A DNA stretch of 64,000 nt from Halobacillus_A sp043497005 (GCF_043497005.1 NZ_JBIEKE010000002.1:1342930-1406929), one strand, 5' to 3'; shown: positions 24,819-34,680, numbered from the stretch's first letter. A program made the numbers and translations. The notes: generated from the letters alone by a model not told the origin.

Positions 24819-25898
24819 TTACCTTTCAGCTTGTTTAATAAGCTGAATCACTTCTTGTTTTGTTTTTCTGTTTTCATAGGTCCTCATATTCTCTAAGAGC
24901 TCAGAGCTTCTATCTCTAAGTTTATTAACTTCTTCTAACAGCGTTTCTGAAGTTAAATCTTCCTCTTCGAGTTTTAAAGCGTATCCTTGTTTAACAAATG
25001 AATCGGCATTTAATATTTGGTCCCCGCGGCTCGCTTGACGAGATAAAGGAATCAAAAGCATGGGTTTTCTTAAAGCAAGAAATTCAAAGATAGCATTGGA
25101 CCCTGCTCTGGAAATAATGTAATCACAAGCTGCAAATAAATCTTTCAACTCTTCATTGACATACTCGAACTGCGTATAGCCGGTGCGGTTGATTGATTCG
25201 TCTTTATGGCCTTTTCCACATAAATGAACAATTTGCACATCTTTTAGTAGTTCATCTAAATTTTCACGGATGGCGACATTGATTTTTTTCGAGCCCGTAC
25301 TTCCTCCCATTACTAAAACAACTGGTTTCGATTGGGAAAATCCACAAAATCGTAAGCCTGCCTCCCGACTGCCCTCAAAAAGCTCTTCACGGACTACGGC
25401 CCCAATATATTTTCCTTTTGCTTCCGGCAAGTATTTCATCGTTTCAGGGAACGTGGCCAGTACTTTTTCTGCAAATGGAAAAGACAGTTTATTTGCAAGT
25501 CCAGGTGTGTAATCTGATTCATGAATAATCGCTGGGACTTTTTTCAGCTTGGCGGCCGCAACTACAGGAACAGAAACGAATCCTCCTTTAGAAAAGATCA
25601 CTTGAGGCTTTCGCTTCCCAATAATGCGTAAGGATTGATAGAGACCTTTTAATACCTTAAATGGATCTTTAAAGTTTTCTTTAGACATATAACGTCTTAA
25701 CTTTCCAGTAGAAATCCCGTGGTAGTTTACTCCGTTTAATGATTCAATCAAATTCCTTTCAATACCTTCGTAGGAACCAATATAATCTATTTCATACCCT
25801 TGTTTTTGAAATTCAGGGATGAGCGCGAGATTGACGATGACATGACCGGCCGTCCCGCCCCCTGTAAATAATATTCGCTTTTGACTCAAATTCTTCAA
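24819..25898 (-). CDS. murG: MurG-type UDP-GlcNAc transferase (paralogue outside the dcw cluster)
   Basis: GT-B glycosyltransferase of 359 aa matching MurG, which adds GlcNAc to lipid I on the cytoplasmic face of the membrane to make lipid II. Seen: GGGTAGH at 13-19, KGGFVSVPVVAAAKLKKVPAIIHESD in the acceptor domain, and the donor-binding GGSTGSKKIN and SRAGSNAIFEFLALRKPMLLIPL. It is alone, without mur/fts neighbours, so it is probably a second copy of the kind several bacilli carry. The TTG start at 25898 has poor spacing from AAAGGA; a TTG three codons downstream is an alternative. Confidence 0.85.
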   Translation of the reverse strand: MKNLSQKRILFTGGGTAGHVIVNLALIPEFQKQGYEIDYIGSYEGIERNLIESLNGVNYHGISTGKLRRYMSKENFKDPFKVLKGLYQSLRIIGKRKPQVIFSKGGFVSVPVVAAAKLKKVPAIIHESDYTPGLANKLSFPFAEKVLATFPETMKYLPEAKGKYIGAVVREELFEGSREAGLRFCGFSQSKPVVLVMGGSTGSKKINVAIRENLDELLKDVQIVHLCGKGHKDESINRTGYTQFEYVNEELKDLFAACDYIISRAGSNAIFEFLALRKPMLLIPLSRQASRGDQILNADSFVKQGYALKLEEEDLTSETLLEEVNKLRDRSSELLENMRTYENRKTKQEVIQLIKQAER

Positions 25899-25943
25899 CG
25901 TCCTTTCTTTAGGTGCGTGGGGTTAGGTTAACGCACTGGCTTG

Positions 25944-25952
25944 TGCTATAAT
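25944..25952 (+). promoter_or_regulatory. Extended -10 promoter element of the MATE gene
   Basis: TGCTATAAT, an extended -10 box, lies 41 nt before the start codon; no good -35 is seen. Confidence 0.5.
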
Positions 25953-25993
25953 CCTCGTGTCCTAAAGGAATTGTATCAAAAAGGAGAACGTTT

Positions 25994-27352
25994 ATGTACG
26001 AAACTAAAACATTACGTGAAAAAATCAAATTATTTCTCATTATTTTATTACCTATCTTAGTGACTCAGATCGGCATGTATTTAATGAACTTTTTCGATAC
26101 CATTATGGCTGGACAATCCGGCCCTGACCAATTAGCCGGAGTAGCGATTGGTTCAAACATATGGCTGCCGGTTTTCACAGGATTGAATGGTATTATGATG
26201 GCCATCTCCCCCATTGTGGCCCAGCAAAAAGGGGCCAGGCAAGAAAAAGAAATCTCCTATTCTGTAAAACAGGGGTTTTATTTATCAATTGTCCTAGCGT
26301 CAGCTGTTGGATTAATCGGCTTTTTGCTTTTAGATCCTATACTTAACTTGTTTTCGATTGAAGAAGAAGTGCGATACGTAGCCAAGTACTATTTGATCAC
26401 TTTGGGATTTGGTATCATTCCTCTATTTGTCTTTAATTTACTTCGTTCTTTTATTGATGCATTAGGCCAGACAAAAATCTCGATGGGTATCATTTTACTC
26501 ACTCTTCCTACGAATATATTGTTTAATTATATTTTCATTTTTGGGAAATGGGGCGCACCCGCTCTTGGAGGTGTCGGGGCTGGCGTTGCTTCCGCTCTAA
26601 CGTACTGGGTAGCCTGCAGCTTAATTGTTCTTGTGGTCCACAAGCTGTATCCATTACGAACATATGGCATTTTCTCTACTTGGATTCCCCCGTCCTTCAA
26701 AAGCTGGTATGCACAGTTACGCATTGGAATTCCTATTGGCTTTGCGATTTTTTTCGAAACAAGCATTTTCGCTGCAGTTACATTTTTTATGACAGTTTAC
26801 GATACATACACAATTGCTGCTCACCAGGCCGCTATTAATTTTGCTTCTTTAGTCTACATGATGCCGCTCAGCATTGCTTTTGCGCTGACGATTGCGGTTG
26901 GATTTGAAGTTGGAGCTGAACGTTATAAAGAGGCTCGTACTTATTCTTACTTAGGGATTACTATGGCTGTTGGAATGTCAATCCTGGCAGGACTAATTTT
27001 ATATATATTTGATGATACAGTCGCCAGACTTTACAGTTCCAATGAAGAAGTGATTGAATTAACAAAGTCTTTTATCTTTTATGCGATTTTCTTTCAGTTA
27101 TCTGACGGTTTCGGGGCGCCCTTGCAAGGCATTTTACGTGGTTACAAAGATGTTAATATTACACTTGTAATGGCTTTTGTTTCTTACTGGGTTATTGGTC
27201 TGCCAAGTGGTTACTTGTTGGCAAACTATACAGACCTCGGTCCATACGGATATTGGATGAGTTTAATTATCGGATTAACCGCCGGCGCCATTACTTTATG
27301 GTTTCGTATGATTCAGCTGCAAAGAGCAAATATACGGTCGTATGCAAAATAA
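25994..27352 (+). CDS. MATE family efflux transporter
   Basis: Polytopic protein of 452 aa with about twelve membrane helices in two similar halves. The MATE signature is seen near the N-terminus as MYLMNFFDTIMAGQSGPDQLAGVAIGSNIWLPV and again as GIPIGFAIFFETSIFA in the second half. Exports cationic drugs or metabolites in exchange for Na+ or H+. AAAAAGGAGAACG precedes the ATG. Monocistronic and divergent from murG. Confidence 0.92.
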   Translation: MYETKTLREKIKLFLIILLPILVTQIGMYLMNFFDTIMAGQSGPDQLAGVAIGSNIWLPVFTGLNGIMMAISPIVAQQKGARQEKEISYSVKQGFYLSIVLASAVGLIGFLLLDPILNLFSIEEEVRYVAKYYLITLGFGIIPLFVFNLLRSFIDALGQTKISMGIILLTLPTNILFNYIFIFGKWGAPALGGVGAGVASALTYWVACSLIVLVVHKLYPLRTYGIFSTWIPPSFKSWYAQLRIGIPIGFAIFFETSIFAAVTFFMTVYDTYTIAAHQAAINFASLVYMMPLSIAFALTIAVGFEVGAERYKEARTYSYLGITMAVGMSILAGLILYIFDDTVARLYSSNEEVIELTKSFIFYAIFFQLSDGFGAPLQGILRGYKDVNITLVMAFVSYWVIGLPSGYLLANYTDLGPYGYWMSLIIGLTAGAITLWFRMIQLQRANIRSYAK

Positions 27353-27508
27353 AATTTATGCAAATTCTTAATGGGCGGCTTACTCTTTAATTTATGAGTA
27401 AAGCAGTGAGGTCAAAATGCGAAGCCTCACCTAAGTTCCTGCTGGAAAGCGCTAGTTGATTTTTAAGGGAGCTGAGACCGCTCGGGGCTGTATGAATTCT
27501 ATTTATAT

Positions 27509-27571
27509 AAAATAATCCGAACTGATTTCTACAAAATCGTTCGGATTATTTTTTCTTTATTCAGTTTTGTT
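27509..27571 (-). repeat. Terminator cassette, copy 2 (after nupC)
   Basis: Minus strand ACAAAACTGAATAAA then hairpin AAAATAATCCGAA ... TTCGGATTATTTT, located 19-80 nt past the nupC stop. Homologous to the units at 19090-19154 and 53390-53460. Confidence 0.75.
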
Positions 27572-27589
27572 TTAGCCTGGTTCACTTTA

Positions 27590-28780
27590 TTATAAAAATA
27601 GACCAGCCATTGTAGCTGAAAGCATGGAACCAAGTGTTGCACCGATCAATAGTTTCATACCGAAACCAGATACACGCGCACCTTTGTCTGCATCGATCCC
27701 TTGAACGGTACCGGCAATGATCCCGATTGAAGAGAAATTAGCAAAACTAGTCAAGAATACAGTAACAATACCTACTGTTTTTTCTGAAACGGAATCAACC
27801 ATACCCTGGAACTCAAGCATAGCTACGAATTCGTTTGTAACGATCTTGGTACCCATGATCGAACCAGCATCCAATACTTCGGAAGTGGGAATACCCATTA
27901 ATATACCGATAGGAGAAATAATGTAGCCTAATACCTCCTGCAGCGTGATGCCTCCAAACAATCCTGAGAACATTGCGTTTACCAGTTCTAAGGATGCGAT
28001 AAAAGCAATCAGCATAGCAGCAACGATTAAAGCAATTTTACCTCCATCAAGCGCACCATTTCCCATCGCTTCAAAAAAGCTTTTTGCATTAGATACATCG
28101 TGCACATCTACGTGGTCTTCTTCTTTAGGAACACGTACAGGTGCAATAAGTGATGCTACGATTAAAGCACTGAACATGTTAAGCGGCAGGGCTACTAATA
28201 CATAATCCGCGGGAAGAATACCGATATACGCACCTACGATAGATGCCGAGACAGATCCCATCGCTGAAGCACTGACAATATATAAGCGGTTGTCACTAAG
28301 CTGTTTAAACTGTGACTTTATCGCAATAATGGCTTCGGATTGACCGAAGAAAATACTGTTTACAGCATTAAACGATTCAACTTTAGGTAAGCGTGTAATG
28401 TAAGACAAGGCTTGTCCCAAATATTTAATGATGAATGGCAATACTTTCAAGTAAGTAAGAACGGATAAAATTGTAGCAAAGAAAATAATGAGAAGTAAGA
28501 CATTAAAGAAGAAAATAGTCGCTCCGTCTTCGAGAACGAATCCGCCCAGTACAAAGTTAACACCTTCCGTACCAAACTCAATTAGTTTGTTAAATCCTGC
28601 TGAAATCTTTTCAATAACCCATGCACCGGCTTGTGTTTGGAACATGAAAAATGTTGTGATCACTTGAGCCAGCAACATGACACCAATACCAAAATAGTTG
28701 ATGTTCTTCTTATCATTAGACATTAAGAAAGCAATACCAAGAATAACACCAATAGCTAGAATACCCAATATAATATCCAC
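27590..28780 (-). CDS. nupC: Concentrative nucleoside transporter (NupC family)
   Basis: CNT-family H+ or Na+/nucleoside symporter of 396 aa, the usual length. Family motifs: FFGQSEAIIAIKSQ near 150 and GTKIVTNEFVAMLEF near 310, both lining the nucleoside site. The start is GTG at 28780 with AGGAGG 9 nt upstream; the TTG at 28798 overlaps the ribosome binding site and is rejected. The promoter and CcpA-type site upstream suggest catabolite control. Confidence 0.9.
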   Translation of the reverse strand: MDIILGILAIGVILGIAFLMSNDKKNINYFGIGVMLLAQVITTFFMFQTQAGAWVIEKISAGFNKLIEFGTEGVNFVLGGFVLEDGATIFFFNVLLLIIFFATILSVLTYLKVLPFIIKYLGQALSYITRLPKVESFNAVNSIFFGQSEAIIAIKSQFKQLSDNRLYIVSASAMGSVSASIVGAYIGILPADYVLVALPLNMFSALIVASLIAPVRVPKEEDHVDVHDVSNAKSFFEAMGNGALDGGKIALIVAAMLIAFIASLELVNAMFSGLFGGITLQEVLGYIISPIGILMGIPTSEVLDAGSIMGTKIVTNEFVAMLEFQGMVDSVSEKTVGIVTVFLTSFANFSSIGIIAGTVQGIDADKGARVSGFGMKLLIGATLGSMLSATMAGLFL

Positions 28781-28831
28781 GCTTAATTTCCTCCTCAAAA
28801 AGTTTTAGAAGTCGTCATACAACAAAAATGA

Positions 28832-28845
28832 AAATGCTTTCATCA
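28832..28845 (-). promoter_or_regulatory. Candidate cre (CcpA) site of nupC
   Basis: Minus strand TGAAAGCATTTTCA: matches the cre form TGNAANCGNWNNCA except at the central G (A here). It lies just downstream of the predicted transcription start. Confidence 0.5.
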
Positions 28846-28860
28846 CTTGTTTCTAATAGG

Positions 28861-28889
28861 ATTTTAACAGGTTGTCAGACGTCTTGCAA
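28861..28889 (-). promoter_or_regulatory. Sigma-A promoter of nupC
   Basis: Minus-strand TTGCAA and TAAAAT separated by 17 nt, about 80 nt before the nupC GTG start. Confidence 0.65.
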
Positions 28890-29302
28890 TATAAATTAAA
28901 AAAATGAATATTGCTACTAAATCACTAGTTCACACTTTTGATAAGAGAAACCTTGCTCCATAGGCAGGTAAGCGCATTAATGAACGGTGATTTTTTTCCT
29001 AAATTTCTGTAGATTTTTTTAATTCATTGTCGAATGTAGACGTTTATTTTGGAACTTTTCAGGGAATGAGGCAAAATCCGACTCTGTAGGCACACTAAAA
29101 TGCACCCTTCGGTGGTCAGACGAAGGGTGCTATACCTAAGGGGAGGTATATCGTTTTGAAAAAATGCAACCCGCAGCTTGGGTGCCAGCTTTCTCATAGA
29201 AGGCTTTGCCGCCTAGAGAATTACATGATTCACTAGCGCTTTAAAGCACTTCTATACATTAGACGATGCAACCGTTCGTATGGTTTTACCTATTTTATTT
29301 TT
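28890..29302. other. Gap between nupC promoter and ger operon 2
   Basis: No convincing gene. Contains the terminator at 29102-29130 and, on the plus strand, GGGGAGGTA followed by a TTG-initiated frame of 26 codons (29157-29237) that is listed only as a candidate. Confidence 0.5.
29102..29130 (-). terminator. Terminator downstream of ger operon 2
   Basis: Perfect stem GCACCCTTCG/CGAAGGGTGC followed on the minus strand by ATTTTAG, 172 nt after the ger C stop codon. Confidence 0.65.
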
Positions 29303-30424
29303 TTAATTCACAATTCCATGCTGCTGAATTTTTACGTTTATTTCCGGATTAAATTGCACTTCCGGATACTTTTCTTTCCAATCGATTTTCTCCCAAACCT
29401 TCGGATGATAAGCTTGTATTTTTCTCCCTATAGAAAATACATCGCTGTTGGCCTCTTGCAACACCGTGAAAATTTCTTCAGCCTCATTGGTAAGCGTTTC
29501 TTTTAATTTACTGTTTAATTCATCAATTACTTTTTCTGAAACAAGATGGTCATGCGGATATTCGACTACACGGACGTCTAAGTCTAATTGAATATCTACA
29601 CGTACCTCATCTTCACTTGGATGTATTTTTAAATCATTTTCATATTTCATTACTTCAACAGTGATATAATCTAATATTTTTTCCTTCTGATGCTCATTCA
29701 CTTTTTTGGTAAGCTGAGCCACTCTTCCTTTATACCCCATCATTAACATAAGCAGCGGTGCTTGTTCAGGGGATAGCTTCACTCCAGAATAGCTCTCTCC
29801 GCTCATTAATCCAAGGCCGTTAAATTTAATCGTATTATTCTCTTCATCTAATTTCATGAGCGGAACCGTGAAGTCTTCTCCTTCTTCTACAAGCTCTGCA
29901 CAGATCATTTGCAGATTTTCTCCAGTTGTTCTTGATGCAGCTGTAGCTCCATTAAGTATGCCTTTTAAATATTCACTAATTCGCGCTTCCCCGGCTCCTT
30001 TAAAAGAGAGAACATCTTTGGCCTCTCCTTCTACAATGGCTAAGTGAGCATTTAAGTTACTATTCGGGTTGCGATAATAGCTGTCCAAAACAGGATAAAT
30101 ATCTTTTTTAGCTATGTCTTCTCCTAATATAACTACTTTCATTTTGGACGGGTTGAAGGACTGATCCAGCATACGATCAATTTTCTCTCTCGCATCGAGC
30201 ATTGTATGCCCTTCAGTTGAAAGTATTTGAATTGTTTCACTTATTTCCCCTCCTTCTCCTCCACCGCTTACTGTAGGTACGGATACGGTTTTAACTATTT
30301 CACCATTCGATCCTTGATCAATTCCAATGGACAAAGCAAGCTTCACGTTTTTGAATTGTCTTTGATCCCAGCATCCCGTGAGCGTAAGTATAGAAACTAA
30401 AAAAATTAAACATAGTCGCTTCAT
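29303..30424 (-). CDS. Germinant receptor C subunit (GerAC family lipoprotein), operon 2
   Basis: Lipoprotein of 373 aa: signal peptide ending LTGC (Cys18), then WDQRQFKNVKLALSIGIDQG, the usual Ger(x)C opening, and the C-terminal KIQAYHPKVWEKIDWKEKYPEVQFNPEINVKIQQHG. Four-base overlap with the B gene. It diverges strongly from the operon-1 C subunit, so it is a separate receptor rather than a recent duplicate. Confidence 0.93.
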   Translation of the reverse strand: MKRLCLIFLVSILTLTGCWDQRQFKNVKLALSIGIDQGSNGEIVKTVSVPTVSGGGEGGEISETIQILSTEGHTMLDAREKIDRMLDQSFNPSKMKVVILGEDIAKKDIYPVLDSYYRNPNSNLNAHLAIVEGEAKDVLSFKGAGEARISEYLKGILNGATAASRTTGENLQMICAELVEEGEDFTVPLMKLDEENNTIKFNGLGLMSGESYSGVKLSPEQAPLLMLMMGYKGRVAQLTKKVNEHQKEKILDYITVEVMKYENDLKIHPSEDEVRVDIQLDLDVRVVEYPHDHLVSEKVIDELNSKLKETLTNEAEEIFTVLQEANSDVFSIGRKIQAYHPKVWEKIDWKEKYPEVQFNPEINVKIQQHGIVN

Positions 30425-31524
30425 GAGTCTTTCACCTTGTTTCTGTTTTTCCTAAACAAACTAATCAGCAGAATCACTAGCGGGATCCCCATGGAAAAAA
30501 TATAGCCTCCATAAACAACGTAGGACCTAAAGATATCCAATTTAGCTAAATCAAATCCTACAAATAAAGAGGAGATAAAAAGCAAACATCCTACTGAAAA
30601 TACAGTCATTTTATTATTCTGTGTTTTAAAAATCCGCCTTACCCCAAGCCCAGCCATATACAAATAAGTAGAAAGAGAAGTAGCTACAAAAACCATCCAC
30701 ATTGAAATAAAAAACAAATCAATTCTGGCTACAATAGGAAATTGATAAGACTTTAACATATAAAGGACAGGTTCAGGAACTAAAGCTATTTCCTTCGTAC
30801 TAAAAAAGGTAAAAGTAACAAGCACGATCGATAAGTAAAACACCAAAACAGTAAATTGCGCATATATAATCGTCTTTAATTTATCTTTGGCTCTTCCTTC
30901 AACTTTAGAATAAATGACTAAAGCAACAATAAATCCGAGAAAGGAAATGAGTCCTTTGTCTACTCCTGTTAAAATCTCACCCCACCCATTTGAAGCGATC
31001 GGCAGTAAGTACATGAGCTTACTGTCTTTAACAGAGTATATAATAAGACCTACGAGAAAAATGAGAAGAGCTGAAAACATCGTGTAAAGGCGGCCGATCG
31101 TGATAAGATCACAGCATACAATATACATACTAATGAGAATCATCATAATGGAAAGAACCCAATACGGAGTATTAGGCAGCACCCATAAACTAATCATCCG
31201 ACTGTATAGTAGAAGAATGAGGATGCCTACACTGGAAAAGTAAATAACATAAAGGACAGATAACGTTTTTCCCACCCAGCGCGTAAGCACATGTTCCTGA
31301 ATCTTAAAATAATCCTTTTCTGGGTATTTATTGGCAAGCATCCAAAGAAAAATCAGTAATATAATTAACAGTGTCCCTGATATAATTAATGAAATCCAGC
31401 CATCCTGTTTGGCTGCTGTATGCAGATCGAATGGTAAAGCAAGAATGCCTACCCCGATTTGGGTTTGAATAATAATGAAGAAGTATTGTCGTCTTGTCAA
31501 CTTAAGATTTTTTTGACTGCTCAT
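30421..31524 (-). CDS. Germinant receptor B subunit (GerAB family permease), operon 2
   Basis: Polytopic protein of 367 aa with about ten helices; the opening LTRRQYFFIIIQTQIGVGILALPFDLH carries the classic TQIGVGIL motif of the family. It overlaps the end of the A gene by 23 nt, implying translational coupling. Expected to bind the germinant in the inner spore membrane. Confidence 0.93.
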   Translation of the reverse strand: MSSQKNLKLTRRQYFFIIIQTQIGVGILALPFDLHTAAKQDGWISLIISGTLLIILLIFLWMLANKYPEKDYFKIQEHVLTRWVGKTLSVLYVIYFSSVGILILLLYSRMISLWVLPNTPYWVLSIMMILISMYIVCCDLITIGRLYTMFSALLIFLVGLIIYSVKDSKLMYLLPIASNGWGEILTGVDKGLISFLGFIVALVIYSKVEGRAKDKLKTIIYAQFTVLVFYLSIVLVTFTFFSTKEIALVPEPVLYMLKSYQFPIVARIDLFFISMWMVFVATSLSTYLYMAGLGVRRIFKTQNNKMTVFSVGCLLFISSLFVGFDLAKLDIFRSYVVYGGYIFSMGIPLVILLISLFRKNRNKVKDS

Positions 31525-33031
31525 TCTTCTTCCACTTCCTTGAGTCCTTCATAGCTTGATCATTCATGGGATGGGCATCTTTAGGACGGTTCTTCAGCAT
31601 GAAAATTGGCAGGCGTACAAACGTATCTTTTAAATCTCTTAAACGTAGCGGCGCCACAGGAGCAAAATAAGGTACACCATACGATTCTAATTTAGTTAAA
31701 TGAACCGCTATGAACAAAAGTCCAAAAATCAGCCCTACAAACCCAAGGGTAGCTGATAACCCTATTAAGGGGAACGTTAACAAACGAAGCGTTGTACTTA
31801 ATTCATTCGACGGTACAACAAAGGAAGAGATCGCCGTTAATGCAATCACAATCACCATTATATTCGACACTAACCCCGCTCTAATGACAGCATCTCCAAT
31901 TACAAGACCGCCTACAATCCCTATTGTCTGTCCAACGGGAGAAGGAAGTCGTATCCCGGATTCCCGAATCAACTCAATAATAACCACCATAACTAGCGCT
32001 TCTATTACAGGGGGATAGGCAATTTCGTTGATCGAACCTTTAATTGGAGTAATAAGATCGTCCGGAATAACTTCAAAATGGAAACTCACTATAGCAATAT
32101 ATAAAGCAGGCAGTCCAATAGCAATCAAGAAACTAGCTAAGCGAATTAAGCGAATGAACGTTCCTGTATACCATCTAGTATTATAATCATCAGGCGACTG
32201 ATAAAACATAAAAAACGTAGATGGTGCAATAAGACTAGTCGGACTGCCTTCCGTAAATAACGCCACGCGCCCCTCCATCAAATTAGCTACAACACGGTCG
32301 GGCCGTTCTGTATTAAGCATCTGCGGAAAGGGAGACCATGCACTATCTTCAATGAACTCCTCAATATATCCGGGACTCTGCACTTTATCAGAGTCAATCC
32401 CCTTAATTCTTTCTTCCATTTTTAAGATGACTTCTGGATCCGCAATGCCTTCCATATACAAAATAGCCAGGTTGGTATTCGTCTTCTTGCCAACTCGATA
32501 AAACTTTACCTTTAAATCTCGATGCTCAATGCGTTTTCTTACAAGGTTGATATTCACCATAATATTTTCCACAAATCCATCATGGGACCCTCTGACTACT
32601 TTTTCATTCACTGGTTCTTCCACATTCCGATTGAAAACGGAAGTTACATTAAACTGAGATATTCTCCGATTATCATCTTCAATATAAATGGCGTGCCCTC
32701 TTAATAAACTTTTTACGGCTTCCTCTAAGTTACTCGTTTCCTTCGCATTTGGAATATCATGGATAGAGTCCGCTTTCCCAATTTCTATAGGAGAAAATAT
32801 ACTTGCCTGTACCTTTTCCTGATCTACCATCGACTCAAAATAAAGTAAAGCTGCGTCTCCTTTTTTGAGAATACGAACTTTCAAATCTTCCGTACGTTTT
32901 AGAGCATATAAGATATAGTCAATATTTTTAGAGAGGTTTCTTGTGCTCGGTTCTTGCGGTTCTGGACTTTCATCGGCAATCCGCCGATCCGTTCGCTGTT
33001 CTCTCTGGAATAAATCTCTAAAGAATCCCAT
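31502..33031 (-). CDS. Germinant receptor A subunit (GerAA family), operon 2
   Basis: Protein of 509 aa: charged N-terminal tail, soluble domain with PFPQMLNTERPDRVVANLMEGRVALFTEGSP at about 245-275, membrane region 300-460, soluble C-terminus. The ATG at 33031 follows AGGTG; the frame could begin 9 nt earlier. A candidate sigma-G promoter lies just upstream, fitting forespore expression. Confidence 0.93.
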   Translation of the reverse strand: MGFFRDLFQREQRTDRRIADESPEPQEPSTRNLSKNIDYILYALKRTEDLKVRILKKGDAALLYFESMVDQEKVQASIFSPIEIGKADSIHDIPNAKETSNLEEAVKSLLRGHAIYIEDDNRRISQFNVTSVFNRNVEEPVNEKVVRGSHDGFVENIMVNINLVRKRIEHRDLKVKFYRVGKKTNTNLAILYMEGIADPEVILKMEERIKGIDSDKVQSPGYIEEFIEDSAWSPFPQMLNTERPDRVVANLMEGRVALFTEGSPTSLIAPSTFFMFYQSPDDYNTRWYTGTFIRLIRLASFLIAIGLPALYIAIVSFHFEVIPDDLITPIKGSINEIAYPPVIEALVMVVIIELIRESGIRLPSPVGQTIGIVGGLVIGDAVIRAGLVSNIMVIVIALTAISSFVVPSNELSTTLRLLTFPLIGLSATLGFVGLIFGLLFIAVHLTKLESYGVPYFAPVAPLRLRDLKDTFVRLPIFMLKNRPKDAHPMNDQAMKDSRKWKKNEQSKKS

Positions 33032-33047
33032 AGTCATCACCTGTTGT

Positions 33048-33077
33048 TAGCATTCCATTATCATAGAATCCTATTCA
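33048..33077 (-). promoter_or_regulatory. Candidate sigma-G promoter of ger operon 2
   Basis: Minus strand TGAATA, 17 nt, AATGCTA; close to the sigma-G pattern TGAATA/CATACTA. It would start transcription only about 10 nt before the ribosome binding site. Confidence 0.45.
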
Positions 33078-33343
33078 TAGGGTGATTCACAAAAAAACAC
33101 TGCGGTCAGCAGTATTCGCACAGTTCCCGCAGGCGTCACCACCGAACGCTCATTTTGGGAACAACAGTAATCAATCTACAAGCTCATTCATATGTTCAAA
33201 TATCTCCTAGAAGAAAATCGGTCCGTGCGGAAATTAAATTCCGCACGGACCGATTTAATAAATTCTATCCCTGATATTAAGATTACAACTTTCTGTCATG
33301 GGCCCATGAAAAAAGCCTTTACTACGATTTCGTTGTGAAAATA
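33078..33343. other. Gap between ger operon 2 and pbuG
   Basis: No gene. It holds the pbuG terminator (33216-33256) and a GC-richer stretch (33100-33165, with CCCGCAGGCGTC) that looks like a decayed Bacillaceae palindromic repeat. Confidence 0.45.
33216..33256 (-). terminator. Strong terminator after pbuG
   Basis: Perfect 18-bp inverted repeat (AAATCGGTCCGTGCGGAA and complement) with a 5-nt loop, followed on the minus strand by TTCTTCT. Confidence 0.8.
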
Positions 33344-34639
33344 TTAATGTCCCGGGAAGAAAATCATTTGAATAATAAAGATCGCTCCGAAAAGGTATAA
33401 GATCCAGTGTACATCTCTTCCTTTTCCGCTAAACAATTTCAATAACGGATACGTTATAAAACCAATCGCAATTCCCGTAGCAATGCTGGAAGTTAAAGGC
33501 ATCGTCAAAATAATAATAAAAGCGGGAAAAGCTTCATCAAACGTTTTCCAATTTACTTTTGCCAGCCCTTCCATCATAAAACAGCCTACAATAATAAGGA
33601 CTGGAGCTGTAATAGCAGGAAGATTTGATACGGCTCCTACGAGAGGCGAGAAGAAAATCGATAACAGGAAAAGGCCTGCTACCACAATAGTTGTTAAACC
33701 CGTTCTTCCTCCTACAGCCACGCCTGAAGAAGATTCGATATAAGCAGAAGAAGGACTTGTGCCAAACATCGCACCTGCTGTTGTCGCTGTTGCGTCTGCC
33801 ATTAAAGCAGCGCGTGCACGGGGAAGACTTCCATCTTTTCGAATAAAACCAGCCTGTTCGGCTACTCCGATCATCGTACCTGTTGTATCAAAAATAGTAA
33901 CGAGTAAGAATGCAAAAATTACCGTATAAAGTCCGTTGCTGAACACACCCGCCAAATCAACATCCCAAAAAACCGGAGTCGGCGGCGAGGAGACATATCC
34001 ATCATTAAACGATAACTGACCGGTAAACATTCCGATAATTGCTGTAATTACCATTCCGATAAATAAAGCTCCTGTCACTCGTCTAGCAATCAATCCTAGT
34101 GTAATAAACAAACCAATAATCGTTAAAAATGTACCAGGTGCAGCCAGGTCACCCAGCGTCACTAGTGTTGACTCATCAGAAACGATAATTCCGGACATCC
34201 TTAATCCTAGAAAAGCAATAAAGAGACCGATTCCTGATGTAATACCATATTTTAGAGAAGCAGGAATGGCTGTAATTAAAATCTCTCGTAAACGAGTTAA
34301 GCTTAGAATCACAAACAACACCCCAGCTAGAAAAACGGTTCCAAGAATAACCGAATAGCTGACATCCTGCTGAACTACTTCCGTTACAAAATAAGCATTC
34401 ATTCCCATACCTGGAGCAATAGCTATAGGATAATTTGCGGCAAGCGCCATAATTAAAGTACCTATAATAGCAGCTAATACCGTTGCCATAAATACTTGCT
34501 CAAAAGGCAATCCAGCCTCTGATAAAATCGCTGGGTTCACCACGACAATGTAAACCATCGTTAAAAACGTGGTTACTCCAGCTAATAATTCTGTTCGCAC
34601 ATTTGTTTTATTTTCTTCTAACTGAAACATTTTGAACAC
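33344..34639 (-). CDS. pbuG: Purine permease of the NCS2/AzgA type (PbuG-like)
   Basis: Polytopic protein of 431 aa importing hypoxanthine/guanine (possibly adenine) by H+ symport. Family motifs: FQLEENKTNVRTELLAGVTTFLTMVYIVVVNP at the N-terminus, IAPGMGMNAYF near 85, and FGTSPSSAYIESSSGVAVGGRTG near 300. The start is GTG at 34639 because AAGGTG sits 6 nt upstream and the N-terminus then matches PbuG; the next ATG (34630) is an alternative and the frame to 34702 is rejected. PurR-type boxes overlap its promoter. Confidence 0.9.
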   Translation of the reverse strand: MFKMFQLEENKTNVRTELLAGVTTFLTMVYIVVVNPAILSEAGLPFEQVFMATVLAAIIGTLIMALAANYPIAIAPGMGMNAYFVTEVVQQDVSYSVILGTVFLAGVLFVILSLTRLREILITAIPASLKYGITSGIGLFIAFLGLRMSGIIVSDESTLVTLGDLAAPGTFLTIIGLFITLGLIARRVTGALFIGMVITAIIGMFTGQLSFNDGYVSSPPTPVFWDVDLAGVFSNGLYTVIFAFLLVTIFDTTGTMIGVAEQAGFIRKDGSLPRARAALMADATATTAGAMFGTSPSSAYIESSSGVAVGGRTGLTTIVVAGLFLLSIFFSPLVGAVSNLPAITAPVLIIVGCFMMEGLAKVNWKTFDEAFPAFIIILTMPLTSSIATGIAIGFITYPLLKLFSGKGRDVHWILYLFGAIFIIQMIFFPGH

Positions 34640-34680
34640 GACAAACACCTTACTTTCGAATGAAATAACCAACAAATAAT

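Noticed and set aside
24819..25898. Part of a cell-division (dcw) gene cluster because of murG
   Set aside because: No mur or fts genes are adjacent; it is an isolated paralogue.
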